A stretch of DNA of 12,679 bases from CAYVAP01 sp964343195 (GTDB taxonomy: Bacteria; Bacteroidota; Bacteroidia; J057): contig CAYFIR010000161.1 of assembly GCA_964343195.1 (NCBI GenBank), positions 1 through 12,679 on the forward strand, read 5' to 3'. The notes beneath the pieces are model-generated. The model saw only the letters and a program-made list of their open reading frames with translations. It was not told the DNA's origin and did no database searches. Position numbers and translations under genes: made by a program. Shown piece by piece: positions 7,130-12,679 of the stretch (the first letter of the stretch is position 1; every line of letters starts with the position of its first letter).

Positions 7130-7906
7130 ATGAAAAATCCACGTTTAACGCTCGTCGGGGCAGGCCCCGGCGACCCGGATCTTATTACCCTAAAAGGCGT
7201 CAAGGCCCTGCAGCAGGCAGACGTAATCCTGTATGATGCGCTGGTGCATCCCGATTTGCTCGATTATGCACCACCTCATGCCAGGAAGGTATTTGTGGGC
7301 AAGCGTGCCGGGAAGCACAAGTTCCAGCAGTCCAAGATCAACTACCTGATCGCGGCCTATGCGCATGAATACGGGCACGTGGTCAGGCTCAAGGGCGGCG
7401 ATCCCTTCATCTTTGGTCGGGGGCAGGAGGAAAAGGCCTACGCCGAGCATTTTGGGCTCACGGTAGAGGTCGTGCCCGGACTTTCCAGCGTCAATGCTGC
7501 CCCGGGCTTGCAGGGCATCCCCCTTACCCAGCGCGGCGTGAACGAAAGCTTTTGGGTCATTACGGGGACGACGTCTGAGCGAAAACTTTCAGCGGACATC
7601 GCCCTGGCTGCTCAGAGCAGCGCCACCGTGGTCATCCTGATGGGAACCCGCAAACTGGGGCAGATCCTGGAGCTGTTTCGGGCACAAGGCAAGCAGGATT
7701 TACCGATCGGGGTCATCTTCTCGGCTTCATTGCCCGAAGAAACCGCTATCTACGGCACCGTGAACACCATTGAGCAGGCTGTAGCCGAGACCCCGCATTC
7801 AGGGCCTGGGATCATTATTTTGGGGGAGACGGTAAGGAGAGGTCAAAAGCCAGAAAGAAGCGAGAAGTCAGACCGCGTTGCTGTCAGAAGTCAGAAGAGG
7901 AAATGA
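7130..7906 (+). CDS. cobA: Uroporphyrinogen-III C-methyltransferase (SUMT)
   Basis: SUMT transfers two methyl groups from SAM to uroporphyrinogen III, giving precorrin-2, the first committed step to siroheme. Family motifs in order are VGAGPGDPDLITLKG (9-23), ADVILYDALV (30-39), RLKGGDPFIFGRG (86-98, the SAM-binding GGDPF motif), PGLSSVNAAP (116-125) and PLTQRG (131-136). The family core ends near ILGETVR (230-236). The remaining residues, about 17 of them (242-258; SEKSDRVAVRSQKRK), are encoded by repeat copy B, which has apparently overwritten the natural stop. The gene follows the sulfite reductase by 58 bp and supplies its cofactor pathway. It is a monofunctional SUMT: the dehydrogenase/ferrochelatase half of CysG is a separate gene at 8686. 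Confidence 0.95.
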   Translation: MKNPRLTLVGAGPGDPDLITLKGVKALQQADVILYDALVHPDLLDYAPPHARKVFVGKRAGKHKFQQSKINYLIAAYAHEYGHVVRLKGGDPFIFGRGQEEKAYAEHFGLTVEVVPGLSSVNAAPGLQGIPLTQRGVNESFWVITGTTSERKLSADIALAAQSSATVVILMGTRKLGQILELFRAQGKQDLPIGVIFSASLPEETAIYGTVNTIEQAVAETPHSGPGIIILGETVRRGQKPERSEKSDRVAVRSQKRK

Positions 7907-7930
7907 CCTGGTTTTCTTCTCTGACCTTCT
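7856..7930 (+). repeat. Dispersed palindromic element, copy B; likely shared terminator
   Basis: It begins AGAAGCGAGAAGTCAGACCG (7856-7875), continues CTGTCAGAAGTCAGAA (7881-7896), and closes with TCTTCTCTGACCTTCT (7915-7930), an imperfect complement of the first half. It lies between the convergent SUMT and Uma2 genes, overlapping the end of SUMT and touching the stop of Uma2. The hairpin with GGTTTTCTTCT could terminate transcription in the plus direction and perhaps both. It has the same orientation as copy C and a shortened right half. Confidence 0.8.
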
Positions 7931-8507
7931 ATTTCCAATCCACCATTCGGTAGAGGTCTTTCATCTGAACCTCGCAGCCCAGCGATTGAAGGGGAACGGC
8001 TTGATCCAGTCCTTTGACGGTTTTGAATTCCCATAGGTCAGGACCTTTGTAATAATGGGTGATCACTTTGGGTTCTACCTGACTGATCAGGACATATTCC
8101 TGAAAAGAGGTTAACTCTCGGTAGTAGTGAAACTTTTCTATACGATCTACAGCTTCGCTGCTTTTGGAAAGGACCTCGATCAGCAAGGTCGGGTTTATGA
8201 GCGCGTTGGCATCCTTCTCGCTGAACTGAGGCTCTTCGCAGGCAACGGTCACGTCTGGATAATAGGTTCGATTAACGGATTCGATCCTGACCTTGAGGTC
8301 GCTGTTGTACACCTTGCAGTTTTTTCCTGCTGCATCAAGCGCATTTCCAATGAATCGACCTGCATTAGAGCAGATCAGGCTATGGGTTGGAGTGCCTCCT
8401 GCCATGGCGACAACGAAGCCATCATGGTATTCATATTTGACCTCTGACTCGGCTTCCAGCGTCAAATAGGTATCGTAAGTTGTGTGTGAAAGTGCTTTTT
8501 CTCCCAT
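7929..8507 (-). CDS. Uma2 family (DUF820) PD-(D/E)xK nuclease-like protein
   Basis: A 192-residue protein of the Uma2/DUF820 family, a PD-(D/E)xK nuclease-fold group that is expanded in cyanobacteria and some Bacteroidota and has no settled function. Family hallmarks are YEYHDGFVVAMAGGTPTHS (25-43), the acidic pair D85 in YYPDVTV and E111 in LLIEVLSKSS, then DRIEKFHYY (121-129) and QEYVLI (136-141). The expected metal-site residues are present, so it is probably intact. It sits on the opposite strand between two siroheme genes and is flanked by repeat copies B and C in the same orientation, which suggests later insertion. No antitoxin-like partner is visible. Confidence 0.88.
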   Translation of the reverse strand: MGEKALSHTTYDTYLTLEAESEVKYEYHDGFVVAMAGGTPTHSLICSNAGRFIGNALDAAGKNCKVYNSDLKVRIESVNRTYYPDVTVACEEPQFSEKDANALINPTLLIEVLSKSSEAVDRIEKFHYYRELTSFQEYVLISQVEPKVITHYYKGPDLWEFKTVKGLDQAVPLQSLGCEVQMKDLYRMVDWK

Positions 8508-8542
8508 GCTACAAGATAAAAAAAAGCGGTGAGAAGCCCGTG

Positions 8543-8656
8543 AGAAGCGAGAAATCAGATCGGCCTATGGCCTGTCAGAAGTCAGAAATTTGAGTCTTCT
8601 TCTCTGACCTCTGACAGCGCAGCGGTCTCACAGTGAAACGGTCTGACCTCTTTTTT
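8543..8656 (+). repeat. Dispersed palindromic element, copy C
   Basis: The left half starts AGAAGCGAGAAATCAGATCG (8543-8562), then a small palindrome GGCCTATGGCC (8562-8572), then CTGTCAGAAGTCAGAA (8572-8587). The right half is TCTCTGACCTCTGACAG (8600-8616), complementary to the left half with one internal mismatch in 15, followed by CGCAGCGGTCT and a terminal GTCTGACCTCTTTTTT (8641-8656). The closing CTGACCTCTGACAGCGCAG is mirrored in copy A read on the minus strand. It lies between the divergent Uma2 and precorrin-2 dehydrogenase starts, so it must coexist with or provide their promoters. Confidence 0.85.
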
Positions 8657-8685
8657 ACGAATAACGAATTACCAAATTACCTCTC

Positions 8686-9282
8686 GTGAATCATCTCTAC
8701 CCCATCTTCCTCAAGCCGAGCATGCTCCGCTTCCTCATCGTCGGCGGCGGCCCGGTCGGGCTGGAAAAGCTCGAAAACCTGCTCCGCAGCAGCCCTGAGG
8801 CCCATATTCGGCTGGTGGCACCAGAGATTCGCGACGAGATCGTGGAGATCGCGCAGGAAAACGACAAGGTCGAGTTGGTGTACGAGTACTTTGACCTGAA
8901 GCATGTTGACGGAATCGACGTAGCCATTTTAGCGGCGGGGAGTCGGGAAGCAAGTGGGCAGATCCGCGAGCAGATCAAGGCCCAGAGCCGCATCCTCGTC
9001 AACGTGGCCGATACACCCGACCTCTGCGACTTTTACATGTGCAGCGTGGTCACCAAGGGCGACCTGAAGGTCGGCATCTCCACCAACGGCAAGTCCCCTA
9101 CCCTCGCCAAGCGATTCCGCGAATTGCTCGAAGACATTCTCCCCGACGAAATCCCCGAACTGCTCAACAACCTGCGCAGCATCCGCGACGAGCTAAAGGG
9201 AGATTTTGACTACAAGGTAAAGGCCCTGAATGACCTGACCTCCTCCATCGTGTCGGGGAATAAGAAGGCGGAAGGAGAGTGA
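8686..9282 (+). CDS. sirC: Precorrin-2 dehydrogenase / sirohydrochlorin ferrochelatase (CysG N-terminal type)
   Basis: A 198-residue enzyme that oxidises precorrin-2 to sirohydrochlorin with NAD and, in the Met8p/CysG-type family, may insert iron to give siroheme. The Rossmann motif is FLIVGGGPVGLEK (16-28). The catalytic-type aspartate is D109 in NVADT, followed by LCDFYM (113-118) and the family signature GISTNGKSPTLAKRFRELL (130-148). The start is GTG 8686 (MNHLYPIFLK); family members usually begin with this kind of N-terminus, and the alternative ATG at 8722 would remove the strand before the Rossmann motif. It is separated from SUMT by the Uma2 gene and two repeat copies, so it may need its own promoter within or after copy C. 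Together with SUMT it completes siroheme synthesis for the upstream sulfite reductase. Confidence 0.93.
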   Translation: MNHLYPIFLKPSMLRFLIVGGGPVGLEKLENLLRSSPEAHIRLVAPEIRDEIVEIAQENDKVELVYEYFDLKHVDGIDVAILAAGSREASGQIREQIKAQSRILVNVADTPDLCDFYMCSVVTKGDLKVGISTNGKSPTLAKRFRELLEDILPDEIPELLNNLRSIRDELKGDFDYKVKALNDLTSSIVSGNKKAEGE

Positions 9283-9283
9283 C

Positions 9284-9372
9284 ATGTTGAGACCCTCCAG
9301 GTCGGGATTACGCTTCAAGGCCAGCACACGGCCGCGAAATCCCTCCCAGCCGTAGCTCTTTGATGTTGAGAC
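9284..9372. repeat. Direct repeats ATGTTGAGAC flanking a 69-bp structured segment
   Basis: Identical 10-mers ATGTTGAGAC occur at 9284-9293 and 9363-9372, just after the dehydrogenase stop. The GC-rich segment between them contains complementary GGGATT (9303-9308) and AATCCC arms around a GGCC...GGCC core. The layout resembles a small insertion with target duplication or a structured 3' region, but one instance is not proof. The minus-strand frame here is open but has no recognised product. Confidence 0.4.
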
Positions 9373-9434
9373 ATTGTGTGTCCTATTTTGCCCCTCATTC
9401 CTGCTTTTCGGCCCAGTCTTCGTAAGTTGAGGTC

Positions 9435-9460
9435 TAAACTTCTCAGATCTGAGAAGTTTA
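9435..9460. repeat. 26-bp perfect palindrome upstream of the KilA-N gene
   Basis: TAAACTTCTCAGA (9435-9447) is followed directly by its exact complement (9448-9460), with no loop. It ends 16 bp before the KilA-N start. The position suits an operator for a dimeric regulator, a transcription terminator for the upstream gene, or a member of a dispersed repeat family. The absence of a spacer favours protein binding over an RNA hairpin. Confidence 0.75.
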
Positions 9461-9476
9461 AAAGTCACAGACCAGG

Positions 9477-10331
9477 ATGGCAAAATCATCAAAAAAGTTA
9501 ATTGAAGTTGAAGGAATGGAGATTAGTATCTCCAAAGAGGAGGGGATGGACTACATCAGTCTGACCGATATGGTTCGTGGAGAGAAGAGACCAGATGACA
9601 TCATTCGCAACTGGTTGCGGACCCGGGCCACGCTGCGGTTTTTAGCTGCCTGGGAAACGCTAAACAATCCGGATTTTAATCCCGTCAAATTCGACGGGAT
9701 TATGCAAACCGCGGGTGACCCTACATTTAGCCTTTCTGTTACCGAGTGGCGGGAACAGGTAAATGCAGTCGGTATCGTTTCACGTCGCGGACGATATGGA
9801 GGCACTTTCGCTCATGCTGATATTGCATTTGAGTTTGGGGCATATATCAGCCCTATGTTCAAGCTGTTGCTGATCAGAGAGTTTCAGCGACTCAAAAAGG
9901 AACAAGATGGCCTGGAAGAGCGCGAATGGGACGCCAACCGATTCCTCACCAAGCGCAACTACGAATTGCACACCGAGACCATCAAAAACTTCCTCCTGCG
10001 TGGGCGCGAACAGGCACCCGACAAGGATTGGCTCACTTATGCTGAAGAGGCGGACGTGATGAACGTGGTCGTTTTTGGGCAGTCAGCCCGCGAGTGGAAG
10101 GAAGCCAACCCCGAGGCCGTCAAGCGCGGCCTGAACCAGCGCGACTTTGCCAGCAACGAGCAACTCATCGTCCTTTCCAACCTCGAAGCACTCAACTCTG
10201 AGCTGATCCGCGACCGCCTACCCAAGGAGGATCGCTACTACAAACTGCGCGACGCTGCGACCTATCAGCTTGGCCTGCTCTACCGCATGCGCATGAAAAA
10301 AAGCGATCAGGGGAGGATTGAGGGGGAATGA
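9477..10331 (+). CDS. KilA-N domain-containing protein
   Basis: A 284-residue protein with a KilA-N domain at about residues 25-140: YISLTDMVRGE (26-36), DDIIRNWLRTRATLRFL (40-56), then RRGRYGGTFAHADIAFEFG (103-121) and SPMFKLLLIREFQRLK (125-140). KilA-N is a DNA-binding-associated domain common in phage antirepressors and in chromosomal genes of Bacteroidota. The C-terminal half (about 145-284) is helical and charged, with no domain I recognise. Its biological role is unknown. Start ATG 9477 directly follows the palindrome region. It ends 46 bp before the Crp/Fnr-type gene on the same strand, so the two may be cotranscribed. Confidence 0.9.
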   Translation: MAKSSKKLIEVEGMEISISKEEGMDYISLTDMVRGEKRPDDIIRNWLRTRATLRFLAAWETLNNPDFNPVKFDGIMQTAGDPTFSLSVTEWREQVNAVGIVSRRGRYGGTFAHADIAFEFGAYISPMFKLLLIREFQRLKKEQDGLEEREWDANRFLTKRNYELHTETIKNFLLRGREQAPDKDWLTYAEEADVMNVVVFGQSAREWKEANPEAVKRGLNQRDFASNEQLIVLSNLEALNSELIRDRLPKEDRYYKLRDAATYQLGLLYRMRMKKSDQGRIEGE

Positions 10332-10377
10332 TGCGTATATTTTCAGGAGCATTTCGCCTATTACCCAAGAATTTTTC

Positions 10378-10965
10378 ATGCACCAGGCCCTCCTGCATTT
10401 CCTCTCCCAATTCTCCGAGCTGAGCACAGCCGAGGTCGAAGCCATCGCGGAGCACATTCCTGTAGCTGAGTTCCCAAAGGGAACCACCCTGATCCACGAG
10501 GGTGAGGTGCCTCAGGCCTGCTATTACGTGCTGCAAGGCTGCGTGAGGCAGTATCATTTCGTCGAAGGGGAAGAAAAAACCACTGCCTTTTACACCGAGC
10601 GAAACGGGACGATCTCTTCATCGGATTTTGTCCGTCAGACCCCGTCTGGCTTTTTCCTCACCTGCGTCGAGGACTGCCTGCTAATCTGCGGCGGTCGCGA
10701 CATCGACCAGGAGAATTATCAGAAATTCCCTGTCCTCAAGGAAATCACCCGCCAGATGGTCGAGGAGGAACTGAACGACACCAAGGAGCAATTTGTCCAG
10801 TTTGTCAATTCTACCCCCGAAGAACGCTACAAAAACCTGCTGAAGACCAACCCCGACCTACCTCAGCGGGTCCCCCAGCACCAGATCGCCAGTCTGCTCG
10901 GCATGACGCCAGAGTCGCTGAGCCGGATTCGCAAGCGGATTTTGGAGAAGGAGCGGAGGGGGTGA
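10378..10965 (+). CDS. Crp/Fnr family transcriptional regulator
   Basis: A 195-residue regulator with an N-terminal cyclic-nucleotide-binding-like beta-barrel (about 8-120: PKGTTLIHEGEVPQACYYVL at 33-52, then GCVRQYHFVEGEE) and a short C-terminal helix-turn-helix (QHQIASLLGMTPESLSRIRK, 167-186). This is the short Crp/Fnr type frequent in Bacteroidota, whose effector is usually unknown. The frame extends upstream to a TTG at 10318, but the 20 extra residues overlap the end of the KilA-N gene, so ATG 10378 is chosen. It is the nearest transcription factor to the sulfur cluster, but nothing in the sequence shows that it regulates it. Confidence 0.9.
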   Translation: MHQALLHFLSQFSELSTAEVEAIAEHIPVAEFPKGTTLIHEGEVPQACYYVLQGCVRQYHFVEGEEKTTAFYTERNGTISSSDFVRQTPSGFFLTCVEDCLLICGGRDIDQENYQKFPVLKEITRQMVEEELNDTKEQFVQFVNSTPEERYKNLLKTNPDLPQRVPQHQIASLLGMTPESLSRIRKRILEKERRG

Positions 10966-10970
10966 GGTTG

Positions 10971-10991
10971 GTATGCAGGTATGCAGGTATG
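10971..10991. repeat. Short tandem repeat GTATGCAG (2.6 units)
   Basis: GTATGCAG, GTATGCAG and GTATG follow the Crp/Fnr stop codon directly. GGTATG (10970-10975) also has a complement CATACC at 11042-11047, spanning the gap between the convergent genes. This may be a weak shared terminator or simple slippage; there is no T-run. Confidence 0.35.
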
Positions 10992-11052
10992 AGTTTTCGC
11001 AGTATCACACCCCAAAGTTCCTCCATATACTTCATTGCCTTCATACCTTCTT

Positions 11053-11763
11053 TCACTTCTTCCATTCCTTGCCCCCCTTCACCAGCAGCCACACGGCCAG
11101 TCCTACTTCGCCCAGGATCATGGGCAGCATGAAGATGGTTTCCAGGGTAGCCTCATAGGCTGCATAGTTGGGTAAGAGCAGTTGGCCGAGGTTGGTGATG
11201 AGGTAGCCGATGCCGGAGACGAGGAGCAGGATGCTGATGATGCGGAGGATCACATTTCGCTGAAAGACCAGGACGCCCAGCCCGATCAAGTGCAGGCCGA
11301 ATATGACCAGTCCCCAGGACCAGGTGCCTTCGAATCCCTTGACCATCAGGAGCGTCATTTCGCCCTGATCGAGTTGGGACAGCAGGCTTGCACCATCGGT
11401 GGAGACCCACAGAGCCATGACGAGCAGGCTGATGGCCACCCCGAGTATGGTTGCATAGCTGAGTCGGAACCAGGCGGTGATGAGCGAGAGCTTGGGAGCT
11501 TTTTCTTTGTACACAATGTGTAGCCCCCAGGCAGCGAGAAGGTCGCATATCAGGATGGCGATCCAGCCGGCGATCCCCCAGCGGAATTTGCCTGTTTGAG
11601 ATTGCAGGTGCTGAAGCAGGGCGTCAGGGTCTGTCAGGCTGAGGTTCTCGCTCATGGCCATGCCAACGACCAGGCCAGCCAGTATGGCCATGGCTACGAT
11701 GGAGACTCCAGTGATGAGGGCGACCTGGCGTTGGGAAAAATCACCCTTGTTGAGCAAATCCAT
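11053..11763 (-). CDS. DUF4386-like six-helix membrane protein
   Basis: A 236-residue integral membrane protein with about six predicted transmembrane segments (roughly 14-36, 61-83, 94-118, 143-166, 171-193, 206-231). The phrases GLVIFGLHLIGLGVLVF and ILRIISILLLVSGIGYLI resemble the DUF4386 family, whose function is not known. No signal peptide is separable from the first helix. The gene is convergent with the Crp/Fnr gene, with 87 bp between the stops, and stands alone behind the terminator of the SQR gene. Start ATG 11763 has a Bacteroidota-type -7 box 41 nt upstream. Confidence 0.75.
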   Translation of the reverse strand: MDLLNKGDFSQRQVALITGVSIVAMAILAGLVVGMAMSENLSLTDPDALLQHLQSQTGKFRWGIAGWIAILICDLLAAWGLHIVYKEKAPKLSLITAWFRLSYATILGVAISLLVMALWVSTDGASLLSQLDQGEMTLLMVKGFEGTWSWGLVIFGLHLIGLGVLVFQRNVILRIISILLLVSGIGYLITNLGQLLLPNYAAYEATLETIFMLPMILGEVGLAVWLLVKGGKEWKK

Positions 11764-11803
11764 GTTTTGAGTCGATTAGGTTATTGGTTTGGGTTATCGA
11801 CAG

Positions 11804-11811
11804 CAAAACTA
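11804..11811 (-). promoter_or_regulatory. Candidate Bacteroidota -7 promoter box (TAGTTTTG)
   Basis: On the minus strand TAGTTTTG matches TAnnTTTG. It would place a transcription start roughly 30-35 nt before the membrane-protein ATG. No clear TTTG element lies at the expected -33 distance, so this is tentative. Confidence 0.3.
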
Positions 11812-11887
11812 TGAGGTGGAAACGGGATGAGACGTTGACTTTGGGTAAGAAGCGGCCCAAAGCAATCGCTAAACTTCCAGGAAGGCG

Positions 11888-11922
11888 AAAAAAAGGAGCA
11901 ATGGCAATTAAGCCATTACTCC
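11888..11922 (-). terminator. Rho-independent terminator after the SQR gene
   Basis: The arms 11895-11905 (GGAGCAATGGC) and 11912-11922 (GCCATTACTCC) pair with one internal mismatch around an AATTAA loop. On the minus strand they are followed by seven Ts (11894-11888). It lies 23 bp beyond the SQR stop, which is typical for an intrinsic terminator. Confidence 0.85.
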
Positions 11923-11944
11923 AACTTCAATAATTAACCAATTG

Positions 11945-12679
11945 TCAGGCCTTTCCTTTTAGCATCATGTTCCAGTACATGTATGGGAGGCCATATTTTT
12001 TGAGCAACCACATACTGTAGCGTTCTTTTGACTGGTCAAATGGGAAGCTAGGCGTGAGATTGTTGTCATAGTCAAACTCTGCCAGCACCATGCGGCTGTA
12101 GCTGGTCACCAGCGGGCATGAGCTATATCCATTGTAGCTGGCTGAACCATTCATCTTTGGATGCTGCATCTGCTTGAGCAGGTTGGTGACTACGGTAGGA
12201 GCCTGCTTGCGCACGGCAGCACCAGTCTTGGCAGTAGGCAGCGCAGCATTATCACCGAGGGCATAAACGTTGTCATAACGCTTGTGCTGAAGGGTGTGCT
12301 TGTCAACATCAACCCATCCTCCAGGATTGTCGGGTACTGCTAGGGGGCTCTTTTTCAGGAAGTCTGGTGCAGACTGGGGAGGAGCGGTGTGCAGCATGTC
12401 AAATGGGATGGTCACCTTGGCTTTCCCTTCCACTTCGAGGTTAAGGCGGTGAGCCTTGTCGTCGATGATACCACAACCAGTAGGTTCTTCGCTCAGCTCA
12501 TAAACAGCTTCCTTGGTGTCAGGACGAATTTCAACCAGTTTGTGGAAGAAGAAAGCGTGGATGTCACGCTCCTGAATGATGCGATTCAGGGTTGCCGCAA
12601 TTTGCTTTACCCCAAAGATAACGGTGGAGTTGTCTAAAGTAAAAAAGGCCCATAGTTGATTAAATTGTTGGTTGCAACA
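11945..12679 (-). CDS. sqr: Sulfide:quinone oxidoreductase, type II (C-terminal part)
   Basis: The frame is open to the right edge, giving 244 C-terminal residues; the N-terminal FAD-binding part is outside the window. SQR oxidises sulfide to polysulfide or persulfide and passes electrons to the membrane quinone pool. The visible stretch resembles the mitochondrial (SQOR) type closely: VIFGVKQIAATLNRIIQERD (20-39), FDMLHTAPPQ (93-102), GGWVDVDKHTLQHKRY (120-135), the flavin-site NVYALGDNAALPTAKT (137-152), GYSSCPLVTSY (184-194) with C188 as one redox-active cysteine, EFDY (201-204), PFDQSKER (213-220) and YWNMML near the end. A GTG at codon 83 is internal, not the start. The C-terminus is shorter than in mitochondrial SQOR. 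Its presence near sulfate-reduction genes points to control of intracellular sulfide. Confidence 0.92.
   Translation of the reverse strand, partial: CCNQQFNQLWAFFTLDNSTVIFGVKQIAATLNRIIQERDIHAFFFHKLVEIRPDTKEAVYELSEEPTGCGIIDDKAHRLNLEVEGKAKVTIPFDMLHTAPPQSAPDFLKKSPLAVPDNPGGWVDVDKHTLQHKRYDNVYALGDNAALPTAKTGAAVRKQAPTVVTNLLKQMQHPKMNGSASYNGYSSCPLVTSYSRMVLAEFDYDNNLTPSFPFDQSKERYSMWLLKKYGLPYMYWNMMLKGKA

Noticed and set aside
12389..12637. Plus-strand ORF of 82 codons at the right end
   Set aside because: Antisense to the clearly recognisable SQR coding frame.

Overview
The window looks like a chromosomal segment of a Bacteroidota bacterium, most likely a Saprospiraceae/Lewinella-like lineage. The reasons are a huge secreted surface protein made of 'LGADTLLCEGE...YLWQDGS...CG' repeats (typical of proteins with gliding-motility/type IX secretion C-termini), the near absence of Shine-Dalgarno sequences, a Bacteroidota-type -7 box, and the overall gene families. 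Taxonomy is inferred from gene style only.

Layout. (1) 1-3109, minus strand: the first 1036 codons of a giant extracellular protein (signal peptide, propeller-like N-terminus, PKD-like domain, then a 69-70-residue tandem repeat array), running off the left edge. (2) 3110-4181: a long leader region. It holds an S-box (SAM-I) riboswitch with all four helices traceable by eye, then a short ORF ending in six consecutive cysteine codons, then hairpins with mutually exclusive pairings, all upstream of cysH. (3) 4182-9282: assimilatory sulfate reduction and siroheme genes: cysH (APS-reductase type), a siroheme sulfite reductase with a C-terminal HEPN-like extension, cobA/SUMT, and a precorrin-2 dehydrogenase/ferrochelatase. 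An oppositely oriented Uma2-family gene splits the last two. (4) 9283-10965: a 26-bp perfect palindrome, a KilA-N protein and a short Crp/Fnr-type regulator. (5) 10966-12679, minus strand: a DUF4386-like membrane protein and the C-terminal 244 codons of a human-type sulfide:quinone oxidoreductase with a good terminator.

How the genes fit together. CysH makes sulfite from activated sulfate, the sulfite reductase makes sulfide, and SUMT plus the dehydrogenase/ferrochelatase make the siroheme that the sulfite reductase needs. SQR at the right edge oxidises sulfide. The main regulatory finding is that the cysH leader appears to sense two end products: SAM through the riboswitch, and charged Cys-tRNA through a hexacysteine leader peptide.

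A second finding is a dispersed, partly palindromic repeat family built on CTGTCAGAAGTCAGA. It occurs in three gaps of the sulfur cluster, flanks the Uma2 gene on both sides in the same orientation, and encodes the C-terminal tail of SUMT.
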